64,000 nucleotides of DNA from Tanytarsus gracilentus (Eukaryota; Arthropoda; Insecta; Diptera; Chironomidae). Where the stretch lies: contig JAXRKN010000039.1 of NCBI GenBank assembly GCA_038502055.1, positions 620,001 to 684,000 on the forward strand, read 5' to 3'. Position 1 is the first letter of the stretch; each line of letters starts with the position of its first letter. The translations under genes and the position numbers were made by a program. The notes beneath the pieces are model-generated. The model was not told the origin of the DNA, searched no databases, and saw nothing but the letters and a program-made list of their open reading frames with translations. This document shows, in pieces, positions 1 through 11,092 of this stretch.

Positions 1-2668
1 ATTCTTTTTTCAGGCTCTTTAACAAGAAGTTTTGAAACAAAGTCTTTTGCGAGGGACGAAATCTCATCGAAAGGAGCAAAATCGAAACTGTAATTTGCCT
101 GACTCACATTATTCATTGTCTCGTAATCGTCAGCGCCAACAAAGGGAGATAAGCCTGATAATCTATGATGGAAGGAGTTCGCATCAGTGACCAAAAAAGT
201 TCAAAAATTTGAGAAAATTTTAAAAATTCTCAATCAAATTTTAGAACTTTCCTGACCACTCTCTAACTTAACCTCAAAAAAGTTGTCTCAAATCGTTGAT
301 AAAAGTCGAGAAATAAAAGCGCCGTAATTCTCATAAAATAATTTTTTGTTAAAAATTTACACACGTGTAGACTCACATAAAAAAATCTTCTTCAATTTAA
401 TTGCACAAAAATGAAGAAAAACAAATAATAAAACATGAACAGTAAATGAAACAGAAAAAAATTGCACCAAGACATTAAACTTGGCTTTAAAGTTTAAGCT
501 TTTTTTGGTGGGAAATGGGAAAATTACGAGCACATTCTTTTTTGAGGTTTAATTAGCGAAACACAATGAATTCATTTCATATAATTCATTCAAAATAGTG
601 GCGGGAAATTGAAAAAGGATTTTTACGATTTAAAAAATCCTCAATTAATTTCACACAACTGCAAAACGTTTAACACAAGATAATTACAAAATATAGGCTA
701 ACACCCCTAAACTCCACATGTCCGTATAATATCCAATCTCATCGAATTCAACTACTTCAGGCGCTGAAAATTCCGCTGTTCCGAACATAACTTGTAGCTT
801 TTTAAGAGGATCATACCGTCTCGCAAAACCAAAATCGATAATTTTTATCCGGTTGCCCTCTTTCGAGACACAAAGCACATTCTCTGGCTGAATAAAATTT
901 TAATCAATGATATTAAGATTATTTAAGGAAAAAAATCAATATCAACCTTCATGTCGAGATGGATAATTTTTTTGCAGTGCATGTAATCCATCGCATCGCA
1001 AATCTGTTTCATAAAGCATGCACAAGCTCTTTCTAAAATAATAAAAAAATTAATTTAGCACAAATGTTGTTAGACAGCTCTCATACCAGTCAAAACAAAA
1101 TCCTCGTCAATAACTCTCTCGAATAGTTCACCTAAAAGATAAATAAAATCAGTTGAAAAATTGCTGAAAGAAATAACTGACAAACCTCCTTGAATTAATT
1201 CCATGAAGCAATATATTTTGTTGTTGTGATCATACGCATCGTATATGCCAATAATTGCGGGATGTTTTAAAGATGCCAGCACATCAATTTCCATTTCAGT
1301 CATTGTCTTTTCTTTCTTCTTCTTGTAGTTAACGATCTTCACTGCCAACTCAAGACCTGTAGCCTTTTCCTTACACAAAAAGACGGTACCGAAACTTCCT
1401 AAAAATTTATCAATTAATTTAAACTGATTTATTAATTACTAATTAACTCACCTCTACCCAACTCTGGAAGGATTGTATAGTTGTCAAGTGGATTTTGATC
1501 ATTTTTAATTGCGACTTGTCTGTGCGGAAATGGTTCGGTGATTTCTAAAAAAAATAATTTTTAAATAGTTGATGCCAATTTTATGAGCAATTTGTTTCAG
1601 CATCAAATTAATTTTGATTAATCAGGTTGACCTCAAAAATGCGAAACGTTGCGTGAAATTTTCCTCACATTTCCCTCGCGCGAAAATAAATAATTAAAAA
1701 ATTATAACCACATACATTTCAAATCTAAACAACATTGGCCTATGCCCACGTGTATCATGTCTGTGTTCTATAATTTATCTGATTGAATTGAATGACGTAA
1801 ATATTTGAGTGCAAGAGCCTTAGCATTTATCACACGTGAAATACTGCTGACAGTTTGAGGTGAAAATATTTCATCGATCTTTAAGTGTGCCGATCGATGA
1901 TGAGTGGCGTTTTATTTTAACACTTGAAAATGCTTTCCCAAAATTTTCTGAGCAATTTCAGTGAAGAAGAAAATTGTAAGATCGTCAGTTGATTCATGAC
2001 GGCGTGCAAAAAATTTGTTTATATAAAAGTACACAGTTTTCTTAAGGTCAATGTGAGAGCATCAGATGTGTGAATTATTTTAAGATTCATTTGATTGATG
2101 TGAAATGTGAGAACATTGGGGAAACATGTTTTTCTTGTTCATGTACATCTCACGAGTTCAAAACAAAAAACACAACAGATTTTCACGTCTCTCTCACTCA
2201 CTCTGCCATTGCTCGCGCGATTTTTTTCTGGCAAACTTTCAAATTTTTAATTTTGTTTCTCTTCAGCGGGCATGAAAATCCCGCAAAAGTTATTAAAATT
2301 TTTAATAAAAAAAGATTTTTTTCCAAAAGTTCACAATTAAAAATGGTGAAATAAATTTGTTAATCTTTCGTTGTTAATTAAATTTTGAACAATCTTATAA
2401 ATTTAACATCCGCTAGGGTCATTAATTTTAAACTGCCAATGACATCTTGATATAATCTTTACAACAAAAGTAAAAATTGTCGGCGAGTCGGGTTGAAAAG
2501 AAAATTTCACACCATATTTTTTTAAATGTCTCGTATTTTCTTTTTTCAAATCTGGCCTTGCTGGTGCCAAAAAGAAGAAGATCACTTCGCTTTTAATCTC
2601 AAAATAACTTTTGACACTCTTAAGTATGTACCTTCTTCTGGAGTTAGATTTTCATCTATAAAAATCAT
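1..2668 (-). CDS. Myosin light chain kinase-type Ser/Thr kinase (5' part, cut by window edge)
   Basis: Probable Ca/calmodulin-type kinase of the MLCK/titin-kinase branch, expected to phosphorylate myosin regulatory light chain. Exons on the minus strand in coding order: 2632-2668, 1452-1544, about 1186-1398, 1087-1131, 947-1032, 688-887, 1-162; phases agree throughout and all have GT-AG borders. The kinase domain begins at once: glycine loop LGRGSFGTVF, VAIK-type lysine in AVKIV, catalytic HLDMKPEN, DFGFARR, then GTAEFSAPEVV and DMWSLGVLAYILLSGLSPF. About 278 residues are present; the C-lobe end and any calmodulin-binding segment lie beyond base 1. The first exon encodes only a dozen acidic residues (MIFIDENLTPEE), so this looks like a short isoform with no Ig or FN3 domains upstream. 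Family is certain. Whether it is the Strn-Mlck or sqa orthologue is not decided. Confidence 0.85.
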
Positions 2669-3224
2669 ATTGTGATGATTGATTAAGTGCTCGGCGAGTA
2701 ATTAATCGATTGATTTATTTACGATACGTCTAAATTTAATTTGATTATTTTTTCACTTAGAGTTTATTTAATTTTTTTAATAAAATTATTCATCAATTTT
2801 TCTTTTCATTTTCATTTCCGAAATATTTTTTCAAATCATAATTTATTAACTGACACTTCCTGTTTCGTGTTTACTTGCGAAAAAAAAATATAATATATTT
2901 AAAAATAATTGCGCCTCTGCTTGAAGAAGAGGAAGACGCGAGGTTTAATCACGACAAAGTGGAAACTACGAATGAGAATGTCTGAGATTTTTCCTCGTTG
3001 AACTTGAAATTTTCATTTTTCTTCTCTTCATTTTTTTCCTCTTTAGATGTGATCGAGAGTAAAATTTCTTTCTCGAAGCGTGTTCATGAATAAATTTTTT
3101 ACGGTTCATTAAATTTTATTAATCATCTTTATTATGCTAAACAATACTTTTGACATGAATTCTGAAATAAATAAATATTTTTTTGTGTAATTAACAATCT
3201 TGAATAAAAGCTTGTTGAACATTC
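2669..3224. other. Intergenic spacer
   Basis: AT-rich spacer between the start exon of the MLCK-type kinase and the stop codon of Cep89; both genes are on the minus strand. It should hold the promoter of the short kinase isoform and the 3' end of Cep89. I see no coding exon or RNA gene. If the kinase has longer isoforms starting further upstream, exons could lie outside this stretch. Confidence 0.5.
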
Positions 3225-4852
3225 TTAGCATTTTGTACTGCCCTGAGCAAGTTTAGCTTCTAGAACCTTTCTGAGAGTGTGATCTCGTTGCTGCAGCTTA
3301 AACATGTACTCTCTAATTTCTTCCTGATGCGCCACTCTCAGCGATTGAATCATAGTTTCTTTTTCTTGTAATAAATTTTGAAGATCAGCAACTGTTTGCC
3401 ACGTGTCGCGGCCATACTGTCGCACTTGATTGGCGTCCTTTTCAGAAGTTTCATGCGATTGTCTTTCTTGATGTAGAGTTTTCTTTAGTAGTCTATTTTT
3501 GTCACTCAGCGCTCTGCAATAAAAACAAATTTAATTTTCTAAAATAATTTTTAAATTGATTAAATTGACTCACTCATTCCAGAGCTTTTGTTTTTCAAGT
3601 AAATTTTCAAGTTCACTAATTTTATCCTTTTGATGTGAATGTTGCGAATCCATGTTTCTCTTTTCATCCATCATCTGCGATTTTTCCACCTCAAATTGCA
3701 TCCTAAGGTCTTCGAGTAGTTTTTGACATTCTTTTACGTGTTGTGTCACAATTTCAGGATTTTTCTGTAAATTTTTAAGTGTTGTAATTTCTCCCTTGGA
3801 TCGATTGTAGGCCTCTTGAAGTCTCTCAATATCCAGCGATTGTGATTGCATTTTTTGTTCGTAGACTTTAAGGACCTCATACAATTTTTCCTTTGCAAGA
3901 TCAGCTCTCTTGGCATGGATTGTCGCTTTGTTTTTTAATAATTCACACTGACTCGTTAGGCGCTGTCTCTCCGTTAACCATATTTCAGCATTTTTGCACT
4001 GGCACTCGTAGAGCTCTTGAATTCTCTCATTTTCCTCCAAAATCTTTTTCAATTTCATCGTGAACTGATTTAACTCGGCTTCGTAGGATTTAATTATATC
4101 GTTTTTCTCTTTTATTCTCTCCTCGTAGCTGTTCATTAGTGGAGACAAAATGTTTGAGTGAACCGACCACGTAGAGGCATTTTCGTTATTGTCATCATAA
4201 GTTGTTGGGGCATCAAATTTTATGTTTTTTTCATTGAGTGTTTCCTGATAGTATTCAATGTGCTTGTTAAGTCGGAAGACAAGAATTTTAAGCATTTTTA
4301 AATCATTTTTTATCTCTGAATTTTCTCTCTCAAAAAATTCCGTTCTGTTTTTTGCTTCATCATCGGCAGACTCGAGTTTTTCCGTCAACGAGTTATAATT
4401 GGCTATTAAAATTGATTTATCCTTTTCAAGCTTTTCATTTTGTCCCAACAATTCCGTGACAGTTTCCCTTAACTCAATAATTTCGATATCTCTCGCGTTG
4501 AGCTAAACGAAAATAAAATATATGGGTTAGTGGGGTTGAAAGTTCTTTTTTCCTAGGGAAATTTTTTTCTCTTTGCGTGAGAAAACAAAAATCGATCATG
4601 GGAACGTAAAAAATAATTCATTTATACAAATCCTACCGCATTTTTTAATTCCTTAATTTTTGCGTTCAATTTTTGAGTTTTCTGGTAGTTTTTAATTTTG
4701 ATCTCAGCATTGACCACGGCAGACTGTGACGGATTAAAACTAGCTGAAAACGATTCTCTCCGCGATCGATTGCTCTGTTCCATCGTATTAAACATGGGTT
4801 TTAAATCACGAACGGGAATCTTCGACGTAGACGCCGATAATTTTGTTGACAT
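3225..4852 (-). CDS. Cep89: Centrosomal protein 89 (CCDC123) homologue
   Basis: Coiled-coil protein of about 477 residues from three exons: 4637-4852, 3574-4502, 3225-3513. The start ATG at 4852 is the first in frame, and the stop is TAA. Nearly the whole protein is predicted coiled coil after a basic, Ser-rich N-terminus (about residues 1-50). The diagnostic match to vertebrate CEP89 is the block with a LVFRLN segment followed by ILSPLMNSYEERIKEKND and a long helix ending KKILEENERIQ. Human CEP89 has the corresponding HRLN, LSPLLLAYED and VKENEEL at the same spacing. Vertebrate CEP89 is a distal-appendage protein needed for ciliogenesis, and a mitochondrial role is reported for the fly protein. 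The insect protein is shorter than the human one (783 residues), mainly at the N-terminus. Confidence 0.82.
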
Positions 4853-5266
4853 TATAATCAATGGTTATTAAGATGAAATTTCATTTTTTTTCTAAAATTC
4901 TTTCACAAACAAGCGATTTTCTTTTCTTTTTTTTCATTCACAAGTGTCCGCTCTAAATTTTTCGTCAATTTATTTGTAAACAAGAAGCCGTTGGCATGAC
5001 AACGTACATTTACATTAAAACGGATGACTAGATTATCAAATAAAAAATTTTAACGAATTTTCGGAAAGCTCTTTGAATTTATTCAGGAAAAAAATTTAAA
5101 CTTTGTATTTGACCAAAAAAAAATAAGTTTTTGGTTTATCTAAAAAAAATTATAACAGCAAAAGTTAAGAAAGTCCTATACATTTTTAGTTTTCAATTTA
5201 AAAACAGCAATTTTCCCATTGGACGCTCACAGCAGTATTCATTGATGTAACATCTTTTTTTTATGT
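4853..5266. other. Intergenic spacer
   Basis: About 410 bp between the Cep89 start and the YME1L stop codon, same-strand neighbours. It is expected to carry the Cep89 promoter and YME1L 3' UTR. AT-rich, with no coding potential recognised. Confidence 0.5.
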
Positions 5267-7860
5267 TTAACGAGCAACAGAATCAGCCGGATGTTTTCCA
5301 TTCGATAGAATTGCTTTAATGTCGTCAGCATCTAGAGTCTCGTACTTTAAGAGGGCTTCAGCGAGTGCTTTGTGTTCTTTTGCATGAACCTTCAAAATAT
5401 TTTTGGCACGTTCGTAGCTATCGCCCAACAATTTTTTGATTTCGGAATCAACCTTTATAAATAAAAATAAATATTATTAATTTGTATTAGATTAAAGTTT
5501 TCAAAACTAACCGATTCAGTTGTAGTTCCCGATAATGGCGAACCCTTTTCACTCTTAATCGTCCTCAGACCAACTTTTTCAGACATTCCCCAATCTCTGA
5601 CCATTTTCGAAGCTATCATTGTGGCTTGCTGTAAATCACTACTTGCTCCTGTCGTTATTTTATCAACTCCAAAAATAATTTCCTCAGCTGCACGACCACC
5701 CAGTGCAGTGTCCATTGAGGCTAGCAATTGTGCCCTTGTTTCTTGATACCTTTCCTTTTCTGGTATATAAGCAGTGTGTCCGAGCGATTCTCCTCGAGGC
5801 ATTATAGTCACCTTATGTAAAGGCATTGACTCCTTCGTATAATAGGCTACAACTGCGTGACCTCCCTCATGGTAGGCAGTCATTTTATTGACTTCTTCGT
5901 CAGGAATTCGGCATTTTCTTTCCGGTCCCATAATAACCTTATCTCTAGCCTGTTCAATGTGACGCATTGCAACAACTTCAGCTCCTTCGATTGCAGCCCT
6001 CAAAGCTGCCTGATTGATCATATTTTCGAGATCAGCTCCTGTGAAACCAGTTGTGCGACGTGCTAAAACATCAACGTCTATGTCTTTGCTAAGAATTTTT
6101 CTCAAATAGTGAGTTATTATGTCCTTGCGACCAGTATAATCGGGTGTAGGCACTGAAACTTCGACATCAAATCTGCCAGGTCTTAAAAGTGCTTGATCCA
6201 AGTCATTGACACGATTTGTTGCTCCCAGTACGATTACTCCCTCGTTTTGTTGAAAGCCATCCATTCTAAAATTATATTTTTAAGTCCTAACACAAAGAAT
6301 AAAAGTTTTTTTAAACTCACTCTGTCAAGAGTTGATTAATTGTTTGATTTGCATAGGGATGAAGTGCTGAGTTTGTGCGTTTTGATCCAACAGAGTCAAT
6401 TTCGTCGATAAAAATTACACAAGGTGCTCTATCTTTTGCCGCTTCTAAAAAGTAAAAGTTAGTTGAATTTATAACAATAATTTTATGTCTTACTGAATAG
6501 ATCGCGAACTCTTCTCGCGCCTTGGCCAACAAGAACTTCGTCAAACTCAGGACCGGCAGCGTGGAAAAAAGGAACACCGGCTTCTCCAGCTACAGCTCTA
6601 GCCAATAATGTTTTACCCGTGCCAGGTGGTCCCTACATAATTAAATTTAATATCTTAATGTACCAAAATGTAATTATACTTACAATAAGTAAAACACCCT
6701 TCGGCAACTTTGCTCCTAGTGTACTGAATTTTTCAGGGCTCTTAAGAAATTCGACGACTTCCTTTAGTTCTTGCTTTGCCTCATCACATCCCTTTACATC
6801 GTCAAAAGTAACCGATATATCTTCGGGATCCACTTCCGTATTATTTCCCAGCTGAATTCTACTATCAAAGTTTCTTTTTAAACTCAACCATTCACAACAA
6901 TTTGCTTCGTATATGAGATTTTTTAAGTGTAAAAGTAATTTTAAATAAGGTTAAACACTTACCTAAAAACGGAACCGTTACTTGTCGAAAAAACAGAAAA
7001 TATGATTGCAACTCCTACACAAATCCACAAGAAGAGATGCAACACACGCAAATATTTTATAGTTCGTCCCTCTTTTTGGGCTTTTTCAGTATGTGAAGCT
7101 GCCAAGTATCCTTCCGCAAAAGATACTTTCATCTGTTGCTTCTGTTCGGGCGTTAAATTTGACTCTAACGTGTTAAGTAATTTCGACAAAGATTCTTGCT
7201 GAATATTTCGAGTTGATTGTGAGCCTCCCGAATCCACTTTTTTGCCATCAATCTCGCTATCGTGCGATCCAGTTTGCTGATTAAAGGCATCTTTCCAGCG
7301 ATTAAATAGAGTTGGATTTCGCTGATTCTCAGAAATAATTGATCTGTGCGTTTTAAACGTTCTTTTCTGCTGGTGAGTACCGAATAAACTTTGTCTGAGA
7401 CTGCCGCCGAAGTAGGAAGTACTTGTGAGTTGTTGTTGCTGGCTATCGCTACACACTGAGGAATTTTTTATTTCATTAAAAGATCCAGTTGAAATGAAAC
7501 TTGTGTCTATGTTCCATCCTGACGTGCACGATAGTAAAACTTTTTTATCGAGTGGACCATTATTGAACTTGATATTGAATGTGAATTTTTTGCTTTTCTC
7601 AATCGAGTCCTTGAATTCATTTTTTAGCAACGCAAGAACCTCTTGACGCAACACTGACGATTTTTTGACTTTATTGCTCGTTGATTTCTCTCTTTTTGTA
7701 CATACTTTAGTTATTCTCGGCGTTAGATTTGAAAGATGATAGAGGAGTGCTTGCTATTGTGATAAATTAGAAAATTATTTTTAAAAAATGTGAAATTCGA
7801 TGAAAATTTCTGAAATACCTGATTATGTACAGAATGGTTGAGATTTTGTACTGAAAACAT
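5267..7860 (-). CDS. YME1L: ATP-dependent zinc metalloprotease YME1L (mitochondrial i-AAA protease)
   Basis: Inner-membrane AAA+ protease facing the intermembrane space; it degrades unassembled proteins and processes OPA1-type substrates. Seven exons: 7819-7860, 6963-7753, about 6684-6873, 6494-6632, 6321-6444, 5512-6265, 5267-5452, giving about 741 residues (human about 716-773). It starts MFSVQNL, close to the human MFS start. One hydrophobic segment (LHLFLWICVGVAIIFSVF) precedes the AAA module. Walker A GPPGTGKT (about residue 341), Walker B CVIFIDEID, second region of homology LLRPGRFD, and zinc site HEGGH (about 561-565) are all intact. The C-terminus has the usual DSYERAKNIL and YETLDADDI blocks. 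The acceptor at 6873 has a weak pyrimidine tract; an alternative AG 12 nt upstream would add four residues. Divergently transcribed from the proteasome beta5 gene. Confidence 0.95.
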
Positions 7861-8145
7861 AATTAAGCACTTGTACGCCTTCTTATTTCTATTTTCTACT
7901 AGAAATTTGAATTTAATTATATGCGTTGAGTGGGAAAATTGTGTTTTTCTTTTTTTTAATTTGAAAATATGAAAATCGGATAACAGTACAGTGAAATCTC
8001 TCTAAAAGTTGAACAATTTTTGTCGATGTTTTTTCTGAGCAACCTCTCTAATTTAAACATCGAAATTTATTTTGCAGATTCATTCTCGCCGGAATAAAAC
8101 AAATTTTAAATTTTCCAATTAAATCGTGATTAAAGAAAGTTAAAA
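7861..8145. promoter_or_regulatory. Shared divergent promoter of YME1L and Prosbeta5
   Basis: Only 285 bp separate the two start codons, so this segment must hold both 5' UTRs and both promoters. No TATA box stands out. A 15-nt string, ACAGTGAAATCTCTC, lies at 7988-8002. The identical string is found in the other head-to-head promoter of the window (36754-36768), in the same orientation relative to the plus-strand gene. Confidence 0.55.
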
Positions 8146-9075
8146 ATGGCACTAAACGATATGCTTAAACACATGCCTGCAGTGGGTAATGGATTCAGCA
8201 ATTACGAGCCAGTCGATGAGATGAATTTCATGAATTTGAACGACTACAAAGTTTTGACAGCACCTCCATTTAGCAATGTAAGTAAATTAAGTTAAATAAA
8301 TGCAATTTAAAGAACTTTTCATGATTTAAATTCCAGCCCGTTGCCAATTTGGCCAAGATGCAAGAGACCAGTGATGATATTAAGATTAATTTCGATCACG
8401 GCACAACAACATTGGGATTCATTTATCAAGGAGGTGTTATTTTGGCTGTTGATAGCCGAGCCACTGGTGGTCAGTACATTGGATCTCAATCGGTGCGTAA
8501 GGTTGTCGAAATCAATGACCTTTTGCTCGGAACTTTGGCTGGCGGAGCTGCTGACTGCACCTATTGGTATCGCGTTCTCACATCAGAATGTCGTCTCTAT
8601 GAGTTGAGAAACAAGAAGAAAATCTCATTGGCTGCCGCCACTAAGATTATGAACAACATTATCTATTCCTACAAGAATTCAGGCCTAAGCATGGGCATGA
8701 TCCTTGCTGGTGGCGATATGAATCAAGTCAGCCTCTACTATCTCGATTCTGACGGAACTCGCACCACTGGCAAAGTCTTTTCAGTTGGAAGTGGTTCTAT
8801 CTTTGCATATGGCGTATTAGACTCAGGATACAAGTGGGAGCTCACCAATGATGAAGCATACGGTAAACTTAGTGTATTTATTCACTCTCAGCTTAACTAA
8901 ATCGTTTAAATTTCTAGAACTTGGACGTCGCTCGATTTATCATGCAACTCATCGTGACGCATATTCTGGTGGCACTGTCCGTGTATATCACGTTAAAAAA
9001 GACGGCTGGAATTTGATTTCGGAACAGGACTGCTTGGATCTTCATCGGCGCTATGAAGCAGAGAAAAAGAAATAA
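8146..9075 (+). CDS. Prosbeta5: 20S proteasome subunit beta type-5
   Basis: Catalytic beta subunit with chymotrypsin-like activity in the 20S core. Three exons: 8146-8277, 8337-8862, 8918-9075, giving 271 residues. The first 66 residues are the propeptide. Cleavage at HG before TTTLGF would expose catalytic Thr67 (Thr1 of the mature chain). The other active-site residues fit: Asp83 (Asp17) in AVDSRATGG and Lys99 (Lys33) in SVRKVVEIN. The C-terminal part has GSGSIFAYGVLDSGYKW and AYSGGTVRVYHV as in PSMB5. Paired head-to-head with YME1L, so two proteolysis genes may share a promoter. Confidence 0.97.
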
Positions 9076-9108
9076 TCCATTTAAAATCTTTTATGATTTC
9101 TTTTGCAT

Positions 9109-9119
9109 AATAAAATAAA
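9109..9119 (+). terminator. Tandem AATAAA polyadenylation signals of Prosbeta5
   Basis: Two overlapping AATAAA hexamers 34-39 bases after the stop codon, the expected spacing for the proteasome beta5 transcript. Only about 160 bp separate them from the metaxin-2 start codon. Confidence 0.7.
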
Positions 9120-9280
9120 ATTAACGGATATCAGAAATTAAAAATCTAAGTGAACCCTGCCACTCGTATTGTTTTGAGAAAAAAATTCACATTTATATTT
9201 TTTTAAATTTAAACAAAGTTCTTGCACAAGAGTTTTCTTAATTAGGAGAATTTAAAGTTTAGATAAAGAGACATTAAACA

Positions 9281-10156
9281 ATGGCCAAGTCTCAAATTAA
9301 TCAGTTATACTTGAATTATAGCGAATTGGGTGAGAATAAAAAATTGTGCAATTTTGAAAATTTTCGTCTCTTATTAATTTTTAAATTCTTTTTTTTAGAA
9401 AAACTAGAACTGAATAATGAGAAGATAATAATTTATCAACCATATGATGCCGAACAAATTTTATTGGCTGAAAATGCGAGCTGCTTAGCCGTTAAAACAT
9501 ACTTAAAAATGCTTAACAGAGACTTTACGGTTCGCTCTTGCGCCAATGCCGAATTCATGGCACCATCAGGAAAGAGAACGAGACTTCCTGTCGTCTCCAT
9601 CGCCAGCTTTGTAGCAGCAGAATTTGAACCAATAATAAATCTTTTCGAACACAAGAAGATGTCGTTGACTGAGAACTTTGATCCTGAAAATAAGGATGAC
9701 TTGGTTACGTACATGTCCTTAGCTGATATGATATTGACAAATGCCGAGCTTTACGTCACTTGGTGTGACAATGTCGTTTATAAAGACATCACTAAGAAGA
9801 GATATGGGTCGGTATTCGCATTTCCTCTTAATCACATTTTAACGTGGCGAAAAAGGCAGACAGTTCTAAAGCAATTGAACTTCTACGACTGGCGATATCT
9901 CAAATTTGAAGAGGTGGTTGAAAAAGTTGATAAACTTTGCGCAACTCTCGTTGCAAGACTAGGAAACAACGAATACTTCTTTGGATCAAATCCTTGTGAA
10001 CTCGATGCACTTGTTTTCGGTCATCTGTTTTGCATTTTTACCATGGAGCTGCCAGAAAGTGTTTCTTTACTGAAGGAAGTGATCAACAAATATGACTCTT
10101 TAACACTTTTCTGTGGAAGAATTGAGAAAAAATATTTTGGAAAGATTAAAGCCTAA
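9281..10156 (+). CDS. Mtx2: Metaxin-2 (mitochondrial outer-membrane import/assembly)
   Basis: GST-fold protein of the outer mitochondrial membrane that works with metaxin-1 and SAM50 in beta-barrel assembly and MICOS bridging. The spliced form has exons 9281-9329 and 9399-10156 and encodes 268 residues (human 263). Hallmarks aligned to human MTX2 are AEQILLAENASCLAV, CANAEFMAPSGK, LNHILTWRK, YFFGSNPCELDALVFGHL and the C-terminal RIEKKYF. The 69-nt intron 9330-9398 (GGTGAG to TTTTTTAG) is a multiple of three and has no stop codon, so the unspliced mRNA is also one open frame. The spliced form is preferred because the retained 23 residues have no counterpart in the family. Confidence 0.94.
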   Translation: MAKSQINQLYLNYSELGENKKLCNFENFRLLLIFKFFFLEKLELNNEKIIIYQPYDAEQILLAENASCLAVKTYLKMLNRDFTVRSCANAEFMAPSGKRTRLPVVSIASFVAAEFEPIINLFEHKKMSLTENFDPENKDDLVTYMSLADMILTNAELYVTWCDNVVYKDITKKRYGSVFAFPLNHILTWRKRQTVLKQLNFYDWRYLKFEEVVEKVDKLCATLVARLGNNEYFFGSNPCELDALVFGHLFCIFTMELPESVSLLKEVINKYDSLTLFCGRIEKKYFGKIKA

Positions 10157-10187
10157 GCGTGGCAGAATATTTTGCAAATAGTCGATA

Positions 10188-10193
10188 AATAAA
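10188..10193 (+). terminator. Polyadenylation signal of Mtx2
   Basis: AATAAA 31 bases after the metaxin-2 stop codon. A second AATAAA-like site follows near 10228. Confidence 0.65.
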
Positions 10194-10214
10194 AGTTATT
10201 CAATGAAAAAAATC

Positions 10215-11079
10215 ATTTTTTGATTTCAATAAAACATTTGTTTTCTTTTTATTTTCAATTTCTGACCGATAAACATTTCGACAATGCAATTTTATAGCTC
10301 CGCTATATATTAATTTTGGTTTTTACCAAACCCTTTTTTGGCCCCCTAGGGCCAAGACATTACATTGTTCAATACCAAAACATATGCTCAAATGATAGGC
10401 CTAGCCAAACCCTACAAACTGGCGAAAACAGATTGAAATCGGTTGCTCTTACGAGGAGTTAGAGCCATTTAAGTCATCTTACTTTCTTACTTTCTCACTT
10501 TCTCCTTTCTCACTTTCTCACTCCCTTTATCTATTTTTATTTTTCTTTTTTCCTCCCCCTTAATTCCTTTCATAATTTTCTTATTCTTCTTTCTCTCTAT
10601 TTCTTTTTTTTTTGGCCTCCTTCCTTTTTGACTATTTCTGTTTTTTCTTGGTTGATCTTTTTGTTCTGGCGGCCGGGCCTTGTGCTCTTCTTTTCTTAAC
10701 TCTCTTGCACGGATGAATGCGATTTGGGATGTCTTGGGGGGGTGCCCTATTTTTTCGACTATGTTCTTTTGTTGCCTTGCTCGGTCGTCGTTTTGGGATT
10801 CCTCTGGCGGCGGGTCCCTTGCTTTTTTCAGACTTGGCTTCTGTTGTGTTGTGTCTTGGGAATCTTCCTGGTTTTTGGGATTCCTATGGCCGGCCGGAGT
10901 CCCTATGTCTTTTTCGCTATGCTTTGTATGTCGTTGTGTCATTGGCGGAATCGATTGCATAGATGTTTTTGGGATGTCCTCTGGTCGGTCGGAGTGCCTT
11001 GCCCTTGCAACGGGTAGTCTAATCTTGGGGCTTTGGAAATGGCACGCCGTTTGCGACCCATCTTGTTTTAAAAATAATT
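10215..11079. mobile_element. Compositionally foreign island, possible retroelement remnant
   Basis: The block contrasts sharply with its AT-rich flanks: it is rich in G and C (for example near 10670-11050). It contains short palindromes such as TTTGGT/ACCAAA (about 10315-10330), GGCCCCCTAGGGCC and TAGCTCCGCTA, plus a long pyrimidine tract (10480-10620). On the minus strand, a short degenerate unit resembling AGGAATCCCAAAA recurs about four times. Minus-strand reading gives Lys/Arg/Gln-rich, low-complexity peptide, including an ATG-started stretch beginning MGRKRRAISK near 11065. A 13-nt string AATGAAAAAAATC occurs on both sides (10202-10214 and 11080-11092) and could be a target-site duplication, though it is A-rich and may be chance. 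No transposase or reverse-transcriptase motif is visible, so the class is unknown. Confidence 0.35.
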
Positions 11080-11092
11080 AATGAAAAAAATC

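Noticed and set aside
2070..2354. Plus-strand open frame of 94 codons between kinase exons
   Set aside because: No family similarity, low-complexity composition, and it lies in the first intron of the minus-strand kinase gene.
10487..10960. Minus-strand Lys/Arg-rich frame of 157 codons
   Set aside because: Its second half is just the translated pyrimidine tract and its first half the degenerate repeats; kept only as part of the possible mobile element.
10680..11081. Three overlapping plus-strand frames rich in Cys, Trp, Ser and Gly
   Set aside because: They arise from the low-AT island, which has few stop codons in several frames at once. No domain, signal or homologue is apparent.
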